Source of the DNA: an uncultured Oceanospirillaceae bacterium
Lineage (GTDB): Bacteria > Pseudomonadota > Gammaproteobacteria > Pseudomonadales > Balneatricaceae
Assembly (NCBI GenBank): GCA_937138495.1
Contig: CAKZPE010000092.1
Location: 1 to 64,000, forward strand
Direction: 5' to 3'
DNA length: 64,000 nt
The number at the start of each line of letters is the position of its first letter. The stretch's first letter is position 1. Shown here one piece after another: positions 1-8,310 of the stretch. The translations under genes and the position numbers were made by a program. Below the pieces are notes generated by a model that saw only the letters and a list, made by a program, of their open reading frames with translations, had not been told where the DNA came from and made no database searches.

Positions 1-692
1 CCACTTAGCTGAACCGTTAACCATTCAGAGGCCTTCGAAGTAAGTGCAAGCCGGGCTTCCAGGTCGTTGTCGATGTACGCTTCAGCAATGGCATTGGCGA
101 TTGTTGCAGACAGCAGGCGGTCATGCGCGTCAAAGCTGATTTTAACTAACTGAGTTTTCCGTACAGGTGCTACGGTTAGCTGTTCTGAAAATAACTCTGT
201 TACTTCCTGAAAGTGCTCTGCAGCAAGCTCTTCTTCAGTCAATTCAACCTGGTTAACGTTTAAATGGTCTTCCAGTAACTGGTTAATCCCCAGGCTTTCA
301 CGCAGTTCTGTAACTTTACCGCTGATAAAGCCTGGTTCAGGGTTGAATTCCGGATGATTCAGCAGATTCAGCTCAGTAATGACTTTTTCAGCCAACTGGC
401 GGGATTTAAGAATTTCGAACTGGGTAAGGTAATACTCGTTGTTCGAGGAATCGACACCGTAAACTTCTTCAATGGATACAACGTTTGCCTGCTGTGCTTC
501 AATCAGCAGGGTAGTGGTGGCCCGGTAGGTAGGCTTGATACTGAAGACAACCATAATAGTCAGCAGTGTCACAACCAGAGCAAAGCTTAAAATGCTCCAT
601 TTACGCTGCATAATGGTGCGCCAGTATTGGCGAAGGTCAATGGTTTCTTCTTCAATGACTGGCGTGGCAAATTGATTATTCATTGTATCCAT
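1..692 (-). CDS. Wzz/GumC-type polysaccharide co-polymerase, N-terminal part
   Basis: This gene runs off the left edge; about 230 N-terminal codons are visible. The product is an inner-membrane chain-length determinant and co-polymerase of the Wzz/GumC/ExoP type, which works with Wzy and the outer-membrane export protein during exopolysaccharide assembly. Residues about 18-110 match a Wzz domain, with a transmembrane helix at about 31-52 preceded by basic residues (QRKW) and followed by the usual KPTYRA-type periplasmic start. The rest of the visible part is periplasmic and likely coiled coil. ATG codons at 692 and 683 are both possible starts; GGA just before 683 slightly favours that one. 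It lies downstream of the export-protein gene in the same orientation. Whether a C-terminal tyrosine kinase follows cannot be seen. Confidence 0.85.
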   Translation of the reverse strand, partial: MDTMNNQFATPVIEEETIDLRQYWRTIMQRKWSILSFALVVTLLTIMVVFSIKPTYRATTTLLIEAQQANVVSIEEVYGVDSSNNEYYLTQFEILKSRQLAEKVITELNLLNHPEFNPEPGFISGKVTELRESLGINQLLEDHLNVNQVELTEEELAAEHFQEVTELFSEQLTVAPVRKTQLVKISFDAHDRLLSATIANAIAEAYIDNDLEARLALTSKASEWLTVQLS

Positions 693-717
693 ACTTTTTA
701 TAAATCTGTTAAAGCGG

Positions 718-750
718 AAAACCGGATCACTTTTATGGGTGATCCGGTTT
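718..750 (-). terminator. Intra-operon hairpin between export and co-polymerase genes
   Basis: A perfect 12-bp inverted repeat (AAACCGGATCAC / GTGATCCGGTTT) with an 8-nt loop lies in the 84-bp gap between the Wza-like gene and the co-polymerase gene. Only a short T run follows on the minus strand, so it may be a leaky terminator or an mRNA-stabilising hairpin that lowers expression of the downstream gene. Confidence 0.45.
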
Positions 751-776
751 CAGGAAGAAGCTGATTCAGTTAATGA

Positions 777-1322
777 TCAGAAAAAGCTCTCTTCAATGGT
801 AATAATGTCGCCGGGCTGAATTGTTGCGTTCAGTTTTACCCGGTTTGGCTCGCCGTTCTGGTCTTCACTGGCAACAAATAGCTTGGTTTTTGAAGCCCGC
901 TCAGTAAAACCGCCAGCAATGGCGACGGCTTTTTGCAGGGTTAACCCTGGCTGGTAAGGGTAACCGCCCGGGGCTTCGACTTCTCCGTTAATGAAGAACT
1001 CACGATACTCTGCCACGGTAATACTGACAGTCGGGTTAATCAGGTAGCCATCAGAAAGGCCAGCTTTAATGGTATCTGTTAATTCGCCAACAGTATTCCC
1101 CAGCGCATTGAGCTCACCCAGAAACGGGTAGGGAATGGTTCCGGCATCACTCAGGCGTACTTCCATACTGAGTTCTTCTTCGCCATATACCTGAATGCTC
1201 AACAGATCACCGCTGCCAATGCGGTAATTAGATAAGTCTGAGGCACTGGCAGACTGAAGAGCAAACAGAAGGACAAATACACTGCTAAGCAGCGACAGCA
1301 AACTACGCATACGAATTACCAT
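777..1322 (-). CDS. Polysaccharide export protein (Wza/EpsE type, SLBB domain)
   Basis: Periplasmic/outer-membrane export protein of the Poly_export plus SLBB type, expected to form or cap the exit channel for exopolysaccharide. It has a signal peptide at about 1-28 (ending SASA) without a lipobox cysteine, a Poly_export domain at about 31-106 beginning YRIGSGDLLSIQV, and one SLBB domain at about 110-160 (FFINGEVEAPGGYPY). At 181 residues it is about half the length of Wza, like the short export proteins of EpsE/VpsN type. I chose ATG 1322, which lies 7 nt after the upstream stop with AAAGA ahead of it; a start at 1343 would overlap the upstream gene. It forms an operon with the barrel gene before it and the co-polymerase after it. 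Confidence 0.88.
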   Translation of the reverse strand: MVIRMRSLLSLLSSVFVLLFALQSASASDLSNYRIGSGDLLSIQVYGEEELSMEVRLSDAGTIPYPFLGELNALGNTVGELTDTIKAGLSDGYLINPTVSITVAEYREFFINGEVEAPGGYPYQPGLTLQKAVAIAGGFTERASKTKLFVASEDQNGEPNRVKLNATIQPGDIITIEESFF

Positions 1323-1329
1323 TCTTTGT

Positions 1330-2526
1330 TTACAGTGACGCATCTAGGGTTAAGAAGATAACGTTCTTGTCAAAGCTTAAGCCGCTGATGTTCGAGTCAG
1401 TGTCGTTGTAGGTGTAAGACAGCCCCAGCGATAACCAGCGACGCATATCATAGTTAAAACCGGCACTGTAACTTTTGATTTTGTCTTCCCGGTCATTGGC
1501 TGCGCCTTCATAGGTTTCAGTCGAATGGCTGATGCCCAGGTCGGTGCTGACAAAATCAGTCCATTCATGGTTCCAGTCCAGGCTAACAATCTCAGCGTTG
1601 ATGAAGTTACCCGTGCCGCTACTTTCTTTATCTTCCTGGCCGGTGGTCAGTGTGAACACAGAATACGTTTTAGGCGCCCATTTAACAGCGGCTTCCCAGC
1701 TTACACCGTCATCATCTTTACGGGTTGAAGAATCGAAGTCTTTGTCGAAGTGACCGATTTTAACAGTACCGGTTGTTTTCGCTGTTGATTCCCAGGTTGC
1801 ACCCACAAAGTAACGCCAGGTGTTGCTGTCCAAAGTGGTAGTAGACAGATCGTAGTCGACATCTTTGTTACGGGCTTCAAATAGCAGGGAGGTTTTTGGT
1901 GCTACCCGGTAGTAGAAAATTGCACCGGCAGTGCGTTCCTGGTTATCACGGCCTTCAGTAATGCTGCGAAAGTTCTGATATTCGCGGTCTAAGAGTTCAC
2001 CGTAGAACTCGATACGGCCGGTCGCTTCGTCACCGCCAAACTGATAGTTTAATGAAACTGCCTTAGTATCGTATTCAAGTGGCTCAGTGACGGCGTTGGC
2101 AATACCGCCGTTGGCACTCAGGCCGGTACCCCGGGCTTCATGTCCACGGTTATATTCAGCGCGTAAATCAAGTTTGTTTCGGGAATTGAATTCCAGGTGA
2201 GCGTCCAGTGCGAAATTATGGTCCAGATAGTTATCTTCTGTACTATCTGCAAACACGCCCTTGCTCAGGGTGTAGCTCATACGGTAAGCATTTAGCCCCT
2301 GCTCGGCAACCAGTTGAACACTCGGTGACAGAACGGTAACCATGCTGGAAATTTCATCAGTGTTTGCACTTAGAATGTTATCGTCATAACCGATTTGCAT
2401 ATTAACCGTTGGCACCAGATCCATTTCGCCGACTTCTATGGACGCTGGTTCAATTGCTGCAAAAGCAGGGTTGCAGAGCGCAGAAATAGCGATGGAAAGT
2501 GGAAGAATTTTGCCAGGAAAGTTCAT
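1330..2526 (-). CDS. Outer-membrane beta-barrel protein of the exopolysaccharide locus
   Basis: A 398-residue protein with a signal peptide (cleavage near residue 23, NPAFA) followed by alternating amphipathic strands rich in aromatic and polar residues, ending in a hydrophobic C-terminal strand (FLTLDASL). This is typical of the putative beta-barrel porin (BBP2/EpsL-like) proteins found beside Wza-type genes in exopolysaccharide clusters. It is the first gene of the leftward operon; its stop is 7 nt from the preferred start of the export-protein gene, so the two are probably co-translated. A role as an accessory outer-membrane component for polysaccharide secretion is inferred from position; no enzymatic motif is visible. 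Confidence 0.75.
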   Translation of the reverse strand: MNFPGKILPLSIAISALCNPAFAAIEPASIEVGEMDLVPTVNMQIGYDDNILSANTDEISSMVTVLSPSVQLVAEQGLNAYRMSYTLSKGVFADSTEDNYLDHNFALDAHLEFNSRNKLDLRAEYNRGHEARGTGLSANGGIANAVTEPLEYDTKAVSLNYQFGGDEATGRIEFYGELLDREYQNFRSITEGRDNQERTAGAIFYYRVAPKTSLLFEARNKDVDYDLSTTTLDSNTWRYFVGATWESTAKTTGTVKIGHFDKDFDSSTRKDDDGVSWEAAVKWAPKTYSVFTLTTGQEDKESSGTGNFINAEIVSLDWNHEWTDFVSTDLGISHSTETYEGAANDREDKIKSYSAGFNYDMRRWLSLGLSYTYNDTDSNISGLSFDKNVIFLTLDASL

Positions 2527-2946
2527 TGCAAATGTCCTTTTTAGTCTTAATGATTGCCAAACAGTCTGCTGACAGGGTGTTAACCACTAGATGACACGTC
2601 CTGTGTGCTCTGTATTTGAATTTTTTAGTGCGCGCATATTAGCACATCACATAATGTGAGCTACAGTGCTTGACACACAATTCTTAAAAAAAACTTAAAC
2701 ATAATTGTTTAGTTGCTGTCGCACAGTAAAGTTTTCAGTAATTACCGTAAGTTGTTCATAAATATGTCAACTTGGGTAGTTGGCTATGCGGGCTTAATTT
2801 TATGCTAAGGCTGATCGTTAAACACAGTGATAGTGTACAGAGGTTAGCTGAACATAAGCTGCTCTGATAGTATGCAGCACAATTTAGCCTGAGAAACTTA
2901 AAGGTAATGTGTAAGGTGACGGTTAAAGTGAATGTTGAGGTGATGA
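2527..2946. promoter_or_regulatory. Divergent promoter region with palindrome at 2647-2659
   Basis: This 420-bp AT-rich gap separates the leftward exopolysaccharide operon from the rightward SH3 gene and must hold promoters for both. It contains an almost perfect palindrome TCACATAATGTGA at 2647-2659, extended outward by TAGC/GCTA, which could be a regulator binding site. A TTGACA element occurs at 2670-2675 on the plus strand but no good -10 box is found at standard spacing. No coding sequence is supported. Confidence 0.35.
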
Positions 2947-3459
2947 GTGAATAAAATAACGGGCCTGTTATGCGCTCTGTGTCTGGCAGCATTGCCTGTG
3001 CTGGCGCATGCAATTGATTCATTCAGTATGAAACAGGCGAGCGCTGTGCAGGCTCAGCCTGAGAAAGGCAGTGCTGTACTGGAGCAGTTACGCATCGGAC
3101 AGGTTGTGCTGAAAATTAAACAGCAAAACGGTTGGGCGCAGGTATTCTTTATGAATGACATTGATGAGCCTGTTAAAGGGTGGGTGCCTGCTGCTGCTTT
3201 GGGTGTTATAGGTGAAACTGCTTATGAGCCTGCAGTACCGGATGGTGTTGGTGAAGACGTGTATAACAGCCGCGTAACCGCAAACAGTTTGCGGGTCCGT
3301 GCAGGTGCTGGCACCAATTTTGGTGTGGTGGGGCGCCTGGTGAATAATCAGCAGGTTGTCAGGTTAAAAACTGAGGCTGCCTGGTCTCAGGTTCGATTTA
3401 AGGCAGATGATACCTGGCAGGAAGGCTGGGTGGCGAGTAAATATCTGGCGGCTAACTAA
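2947..3459 (+). CDS. Secreted protein with two bacterial SH3 domains
   Basis: A 170-residue exported protein with a signal peptide at about 1-22 (ALPVLAHA). It has two SH3-like domains: one at about 25-90 (AVQAQPEKGSAVLEQL, VLKIKQQNGWAQV) and a clearer SH3_3 domain at about 105-168 containing NSLRVRAGAGTNFGVV and WVASKYL. Such domains usually bind peptidoglycan or periplasmic proteins. The GTG start is chosen because GAGGTGAT lies just upstream and no ATG fits the frame. It stands alone between the two leftward exopolysaccharide blocks and ends in a strong terminator; a link with envelope polysaccharide is positional only. Confidence 0.8.
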   Translation: MNKITGLLCALCLAALPVLAHAIDSFSMKQASAVQAQPEKGSAVLEQLRIGQVVLKIKQQNGWAQVFFMNDIDEPVKGWVPAAALGVIGETAYEPAVPDGVGEDVYNSRVTANSLRVRAGAGTNFGVVGRLVNNQQVVRLKTEAAWSQVRFKADDTWQEGWVASKYLAAN

Positions 3460-3473
3460 TACAATTAAACAAT

Positions 3474-3505
3474 AAAAAACGCCGCATTTGCGGCGTTTTT
3501 TATTG
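3474..3505. terminator. Bidirectional rho-independent terminator
   Basis: AAAAAACGCCGC-ATTT-GCGGCGTTTTTT forms a 12-bp stem with A and T tracts on both sides. It can serve the SH3 gene on the plus strand and the O-antigen-ligase-like gene converging on the minus strand. Confidence 0.9.
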
Positions 3506-3528
3506 TGAGCGCGCTTGGCGTGCTGGCT

Positions 3529-4857
3529 TTAGTTGCGGGGGTTTTTCTTGTAAAGCGCGATGTATCCGCAGGCTAAGAGCACAATAAAGGTTAATGCATT
3601 GGCTGGAATTTGCAGGTTGAAGTCCACGGTAGAGTGGATGGCAAAGGCAATAATGGCCATTAAGTTGGCAAAGGCAAGCCCTCGAAGCAACGGGTCTTTA
3701 CGGGTTCGCATGGCTTGCATGGCGCTTAAGGCACATAAAACCACGGCAATTATTAGCAGTGTAGTGATTGGCAATCCATACTCGCTGGCAAACTGGAAGT
3801 AGTCGTTATGAGCTTCATCATAAAAGATCCCGCCGACATTAAAGTCCCGGTATTTAGGAAAGTCGGTATAGAAGGTGCCTGCACCACTGCCGGTGAGAAT
3901 ATGGTCATTAATGGCATCTAATGTGTAGCTGTTAACTTCATCCCGGGTTTCCGTGCTGGCCGATGTGTTGCTGAGCCGTTCGGCAACTTTATCGACGCCG
4001 AAGAATGTACCCACCACAAAAATATCGATAATGATCAGGCTGGTGATCAGTAAAAGAACTGACTTCAGGCTGCCTTTGTGAAGAATAAGGGCCAGTACGC
4101 CAGTGACTGAAAGACTGGCGAAAAAGGCGGCGTTACCCATACGTGAATGGGTCATGACCAGACCTGCCACCATAATAATCAGAATTAATCGCAGGCTGGC
4201 TTTGCTGCTAAGCAGGGTCGTGAGCAGGCGTTTCGCCCGTGCCCGCCAGTTCTTTTCGCTGGTAAAGTTAAGTTTGGCGATCATCATGCCAATACCCAGC
4301 GAGAGGGTTAATACCAGATAACCGGCTAAATGGTTACGGTTAACGAAGGTGCCGGTAGCAACGCCTGTGTAGGTGTCTTTGGGAACAAAGAATAGATATT
4401 CAACACCTGTCAGCGTCATCAGGCTGCCATAGACTGCCTGGCATAAACCGCTACCAACCAGCGTATAACAGAGTAATTTAATCCTGCGGGTTGACGTGCA
4501 AAGCAGCAGGCACAGGTTAAAGCCTGCTAACAGAGCAAACCCCAGAATCATATTGTTAAAGCTGTTAGAGGAGGCGAGGCTATAAGTGGGAGCCAGGCTT
4601 TGTATTCCGGCCCAGAGAGGCGCAAGAAATAATATCAGGCTGACTGGCCAAGCCTTTTTACAGGCCTGATTTATTCTGGCTTTGCCGAGAGAATACAAAG
4701 TGATCCAGCCAATGCCGGTCAGGCTAAGCAAAAGAGTGACTAAGCTCAGGGACCAGTCACGGTTACTGCCAAGAGGAAGTGGTGCCCAAACCAAGACGAA
4801 CAGAAAAAGATAAAACAGAGGGGTATCGGCTTTACTATGAGATACAGATGATGCCAT
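3529..4857 (-). CDS. O-antigen ligase / polymerase family membrane protein (Wzy_C)
   Basis: A 442-residue polytopic inner-membrane protein with 10 or more hydrophobic segments. The conserved Wzy_C/O-antigen ligase region includes FVNRNHLAGYLVL, the HSRMG motif, and a large periplasmic loop with GSGAGTF and EAHNDYFQFASEYG, where the His of the HN pair matches the conserved functional residue of WaaL/PglL-type proteins. Such enzymes polymerise repeat units or transfer glycans onto an acceptor. The start at 4857 gives a cytoplasmic N-terminus before the first helix. It is separate from the AT-rich cassette that carries a second Wzy-like protein at 9010, so this one may be the conserved ligase and the other the repeat-unit polymerase; that assignment is inference. 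Confidence 0.8.
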   Translation of the reverse strand: MASSVSHSKADTPLFYLFLFVLVWAPLPLGSNRDWSLSLVTLLLSLTGIGWITLYSLGKARINQACKKAWPVSLILFLAPLWAGIQSLAPTYSLASSNSFNNMILGFALLAGFNLCLLLCTSTRRIKLLCYTLVGSGLCQAVYGSLMTLTGVEYLFFVPKDTYTGVATGTFVNRNHLAGYLVLTLSLGIGMMIAKLNFTSEKNWRARAKRLLTTLLSSKASLRLILIIMVAGLVMTHSRMGNAAFFASLSVTGVLALILHKGSLKSVLLLITSLIIIDIFVVGTFFGVDKVAERLSNTSASTETRDEVNSYTLDAINDHILTGSGAGTFYTDFPKYRDFNVGGIFYDEAHNDYFQFASEYGLPITTLLIIAVVLCALSAMQAMRTRKDPLLRGLAFANLMAIIAFAIHSTVDFNLQIPANALTFIVLLACGYIALYKKNPRN

Positions 4858-4899
4858 TCAGATAGGTCCGGATGTCTGGGGCGGATTTCGATAGGCAAT

Positions 4900-4925
4900 A
4901 AAAAAGCGCATTACTGCGCTTTTTT
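4900..4925 (-). terminator. Rho-independent terminator
   Basis: AAAAAAGCGCA-TTAC-TGCGCTTTTTT, an 11-bp stem with a 4-nt loop, lies directly downstream of the leftward gene ending at 4943. The A and T tracts make it work in both directions. Confidence 0.85.
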
Positions 4926-4942
4926 ATTGAGCTGCGGGCTAT

Positions 4943-5509
4943 TTAGCCTGCGCTGGCAGAACCACCGCCGCCGGAACCGCTGCTGGAACCGTAAGAAGGT
5001 GCGTTGTTAAGAACGTTACCGGTATTGCCTGAAGGAATGCCAGATCCAGTATTGCCGCCTGTGTTACCGGCAGCAGTCGCGCCCAGTACATCAGTGGAAT
5101 CAACATTTGCAGCGAAAGATGCAGCAGCAACTGTGCCAAGAGGTACACTGGCAGCTGTCGCAGCACGACCAATGGCTGCCTGAACAGCTGGGTTGGTGCT
5201 ATTCAGGCCCAGCGCTGCAGTCAGAACAGATTGCTGTTGTGCTTCTGGTGTGGAAGACAGCAGGTTCTGCATAGCGGCTTCAATCGCTTCTGGGGTGGTT
5301 GCTCCGTCAAGAGCCTGGGCAACACTCTGAACAACATCAGCAGGAATGCCGGTATCCAGTGAAGTGGCCTGAACAGCTTGCTGGTCAACAGCAGCAATAG
5401 AAGTTGCAGCAGGAAGAGTAAGAGTAGCTGCAATCGCAACAGCTAACGGCGCATATTTTATCGCTCCATGAAGTAAATTGTGTCGTGTACTGCCTAAATG
5501 AATCAACAC
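4943..5509 (-). CDS. Secreted Ala-rich protein with Gly/Ser/Asn-rich tail, unknown function
   Basis: I do not recognise this 188-residue protein. It has an N-terminal signal sequence (cleavage near ATSIAA, about residue 39), an Ala/Thr/Gln-rich, probably helical middle with recurring phrases such as PEAIEAAMQNLLSS and NPAVQAAIGRAATAAS, and a C-terminal low-complexity tail rich in Gly, Asn and Ser that ends GSGGGGSASAG. It resembles a surface or matrix protein more than an enzyme. It lies between two exopolysaccharide transcription units and reads leftward from the same intergenic region as the sugar-transferase operon, so a role in the polysaccharide matrix is possible but unproven. It ends in its own terminator. 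Confidence 0.6.
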   Translation of the reverse strand: MLIHLGSTRHNLLHGAIKYAPLAVAIAATLTLPAATSIAAVDQQAVQATSLDTGIPADVVQSVAQALDGATTPEAIEAAMQNLLSSTPEAQQQSVLTAALGLNSTNPAVQAAIGRAATAASVPLGTVAAASFAANVDSTDVLGATAAGNTGGNTGSGIPSGNTGNVLNNAPSYGSSSGSGGGGSASAG

Positions 5510-5967
5510 GTAAATAGATTTAGCGCAACTGTAGATGAAGTTATGTCTGAATTCAAACAGTTTTGTATCATTTGTTTGAAAAAAGGGGCGCAGGGGCTGG
5601 ACAATGGAATATGGCGATATTTACTGATGTCGGGCAGTTTCAAAGAGTGTAGGCTGGTTTCCGGGTGAAGAGCCTTTGTATGAATTATTCAGTAAAAGTT
5701 CATAAAAACAGAAGAATCTTCATTACAACTTTGTTAGCATGCGCGCTCTTCGGGGGGAGAAACTATTACGCCAATAGGTTGTAAGTTGGCTGGTATGTTC
5801 GTATCAGGTATCTTTTCCCGACGACTTAAGGTTGATACGGGCGTTGGATTTTAAACGGTTTTAAGCCGATTTCATCGCTAAGAAGTCGTATTGTAAGGAA
5901 TCATTTGCCTAAGGGTCTCGACGGGCGAGCTGTGTTTGTAATACAGCAATGATGCAAGGAAAACGCC
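5510..5967. promoter_or_regulatory. Long divergent control region and leader of the rightward polysaccharide operon
   Basis: About 458 bp lie between the leftward secreted-protein gene and the rightward transferase operon. The half nearest the operon (about 5745-5960) is GC-richer and contains short inverted matches such as GTATCA...TGATAC around 5803-5840, suggesting a structured 5' leader. No JUMPstart/ops element and no GEMM c-di-GMP riboswitch motif was found. AAGGAAA at about 5955 is the ribosome binding site of the ORF starting at 5968. Confidence 0.35.
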
Positions 5968-6144
5968 ATGACTGCGCAAATCAATACCCTACAGGTATCA
6001 CGCTCGCACGCTCGTAAAAAACGTTTGCTGAGCAATCATCGTTCGCTGGCTCACTGGGTTCAGATCCTGGCTGACATTTGTGTCATTGTTGCCAGTATTC
6101 TTTTTCTGACTTACCTGAAGCATTCAGCGGTTAGCAGCGAGTAA
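5968..6144 (+). pseudogene. N-terminal fragment of undecaprenyl-phosphate sugar transferase (WcaJ type)
   Basis: A 58-codon reading frame with a good ribosome binding site (AAGGAAA) encodes a basic cytoplasmic start and one transmembrane helix (WVQILADICVIVASILFL), then stops at TAA. The next ORF begins at the overlapping ATG (TAATG) in another frame and supplies the rest of a WcaJ-family protein. Together the two give about 470 residues, the normal family length, but the second membrane helix expected between the pieces is missing. It is best read as the 5' end of a frameshifted gene; translational coupling of two separate peptides is the alternative. Confidence 0.7.
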
Positions 6145-7382
6145 TGTTCATTGTGTATCCAACTCAGGGGTTATACCGCCGCTCAGGTTGTCATCTAAAT
6201 AATCTGATGCGATTAGCTATCGCCTGGGGACTTGTGTGCCTCTTATTGGCGCTGGCGGGTTTTGTGACAAAAACAAGTGAAATGTTCTCCCGTGAAGTAC
6301 TGTTGCAGTGGGCGGTTGTGGCCTATTTGCTGCAGGGTGTTAATCATATTGTTCTACGTACTTTATATAAACACTACAAAGTAATGTTTGCCCGCGACAT
6401 TCCTACGCTAGTAGTCGGAACAGGCGATTTAGCTAAACATCTGGTGAATAACCTCAATTCTAATAACTGGTTACCAGATCGGGTGTCTGGCTTTGTGTTC
6501 GTGAAAGACAAGCCTCGTGATGCTGATATCCAGGCAACATTCTCTTTACCCATTCTTGGACATGTTGATGAGTTGCGAGAGATCATCAAGCAACAATCGA
6601 TCCGGCGTGTATATATCGCTCTGCCAGTTAAGTCTTCAGACACCATTGAAGCGTTGCATATCGACTTATTAGATATGAATGTCGATGTGATCTGGGTGCC
6701 GGATATTTTTGCTATGAGTTTACTCAATCATTCAGTTCGTGAGGTAGCGGGGATGCCGCTTATCTCACTGAATGAAAGCCCGATGACATCCAGTAAAACC
6801 TCTATTTTTATGAAAAGCGTGATGGACCGTTCAATCGCACTTATCAGCCTTTTATTGCTTAGCCCTGTATTTATAGCAGTAGCGATTGCAGTCAAGCGCT
6901 CTTCACCTGGCCCTGTATTCTTTAAGCAGGAGCGACATGGCTGGGATGGCAAGGTGATTAAAGTCTGGAAGTTTCGCAGCATGAAACTGCACGATGACAG
7001 CGACGTAAAACAGGCTACTAAGGGCGATAGTCGAATAACAGAAGTCGGCGCTTTTATTCGGCGCACTTCAATTGATGAGCTGCCTCAGTTAATAAACGTA
7101 CTGCAGGGGACAATGTCGCTAGTAGGCCCTAGGCCCCATGCGGTCGCTCATAACGAATATTACTCCGGCAAGGTTGATGCTTATTTGGCTCGTCATCGAA
7201 TTAAGCCTGGTATCACCGGTTTGGCACAAATTAGCGGTTGTCGCGGTGAAACAGAAACGATCGATAAAATGCAGAAGCGAGTGGAGTTTGATCTTAGTTA
7301 TATCAATAACTGGTCGTTGATGGGGGATATTAAGATCCTTATCAAAACGCCGCTGAGCTTGCTAAGCAAAGATATATATTAG
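6144..7382 (+). CDS. Undecaprenyl-phosphate glucose/galactose phosphotransferase, C-terminal body
   Basis: A 412-residue initiating phosphoglycosyltransferase that transfers a hexose-1-phosphate onto undecaprenyl phosphate to start each repeat unit. Visible parts are GLYRRSG, two membrane helices (about 22-42 and 53-72), a CoA-binding-like domain at about 80-200, a hydrophobic re-entrant helix at about 230-250, and the catalytic bacterial sugar transferase domain at about 225-412 with SSPGPVFFKQER, VWKFRSM, DELPQL, SLVGPRPH, KPGITGLAQ and FDLSYI. The catalytic half is complete. The N-terminus is abnormal: the first membrane helix is in a separate upstream frame (5968-6144) and the ATG used here has little ribosome binding site. 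Activity depends on whether the shortened protein inserts correctly. Confidence 0.8.
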   Translation: MFIVYPTQGLYRRSGCHLNNLMRLAIAWGLVCLLLALAGFVTKTSEMFSREVLLQWAVVAYLLQGVNHIVLRTLYKHYKVMFARDIPTLVVGTGDLAKHLVNNLNSNNWLPDRVSGFVFVKDKPRDADIQATFSLPILGHVDELREIIKQQSIRRVYIALPVKSSDTIEALHIDLLDMNVDVIWVPDIFAMSLLNHSVREVAGMPLISLNESPMTSSKTSIFMKSVMDRSIALISLLLLSPVFIAVAIAVKRSSPGPVFFKQERHGWDGKVIKVWKFRSMKLHDDSDVKQATKGDSRITEVGAFIRRTSIDELPQLINVLQGTMSLVGPRPHAVAHNEYYSGKVDAYLARHRIKPGITGLAQISGCRGETETIDKMQKRVEFDLSYINNWSLMGDIKILIKTPLSLLSKDIY

Positions 7383-7473
7383 TAATGTTAAGTGCAGAGT
7401 GTCTTTTTATTAGATTGTTTTTAATAAAATAAATTGACTTAATGAGTTTTTTAGATGTTATTTTGAGTTTGAG

Positions 7474-8310
7474 ATGGTTGAAGATAAGCTAATATTAAGC
7501 GTTATTATACCTGTTCATGGAAGGAATGATTTATTAAATAGAGAAGTAGATTCCGTTATAAACTCGAAAGGCAGTCAAAATGTTGAAATTATAGTGGTGG
7601 ATGATTGTAGTCCAGAACCAATAGTCTGTGACAAGCTAAGAAGTTTTGATACTTTAATCCGCTTAGAAGTCAATAAAGGGGCTGCAGTATGCAGAAATAT
7701 TGGCATCGAAAACTCAAAGGCCGATATTATTTCTCTTCTCGATAGTGATGATTACTATATAAATCGAAATTTTTATTCAGATTTAGAGATAATTAAGAAT
7801 AATAAAAATGCTCTATATTACTGTTCAATAGAAAGTCAGTTATTTTCATCTAGATATCCTGATAATATTTTGTTTAAAGATTTTTTTGATAATATTTTTT
7901 GCCAGAATCCACATGTCCTTCAAACATCTTCATTATTTTTTGATAAGAATTTAGGTTTAAGGTTTGACGAAAAGTTACCTAAACATCAAGATTGGGATTT
8001 TGCTTATCAAGCTTGTAAGTCTGGTATTGAGTTAAAAAAGGTAAGCTCACAAGTTTTCTTTGATAGAGAGGATCAAAAGTCACTTTCTAGGAAATTTTCA
8101 CCAGATAAATCGGAGCCATGGTATGAGAAAATATGTGAAGATTTTTTAGATAATAAAGAAAGGGATTATGTGTATTTTAATTTGTTTTGTCTTTCCAGAG
8201 AGAAATATACATGGGTAGAGTTCTTTAAAGTGGGCTGTGGCTATGTCTCAAAAAACAAATTGAGATTATCAAAGCTAGTTAAATTTACGATAAGACGGGC
8301 AGTTCAGTGA
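7474..8310 (+). CDS. GT2 family glycosyltransferase
   Basis: A 278-residue cytoplasmic glycosyltransferase with the GT-A fold of family 2. The N-terminal nucleotide-sugar-binding half has VIIPVHGRNDLLNRE, VEIIVVDDCS, GAAVCRNIGIENS and the metal-binding SLLDSDD. The C-terminal half carries KHQDWDFAYQ, the usual acceptor-site W-D-F region. It would add one sugar to the lipid-linked repeat unit; donor and linkage cannot be read from sequence. The ORF begins the very AT-rich segment of the locus and overlaps the next gene by 4 bp (GTGA), showing translational coupling. Confidence 0.87.
   Translation: MVEDKLILSVIIPVHGRNDLLNREVDSVINSKGSQNVEIIVVDDCSPEPIVCDKLRSFDTLIRLEVNKGAAVCRNIGIENSKADIISLLDSDDYYINRNFYSDLEIIKNNKNALYYCSIESQLFSSRYPDNILFKDFFDNIFCQNPHVLQTSSLFFDKNLGLRFDEKLPKHQDWDFAYQACKSGIELKKVSSQVFFDREDQKSLSRKFSPDKSEPWYEKICEDFLDNKERDYVYFNLFCLSREKYTWVEFFKVGCGYVSKNKLRLSKLVKFTIRRAVQ

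Noticed and set aside
2756..3022. Minus-strand 88-codon ORF before the SH3 gene
   Set aside because: It overlaps the signal-peptide region of the well-supported SH3 gene and lacks a ribosome binding site.
5510..5967. Possible c-di-GMP riboswitch or JUMPstart element before the polysaccharide operon
   Set aside because: The leader is long and partly structured, but the conserved core motifs of GEMM-I and the ops/JUMPstart sequence were not found.
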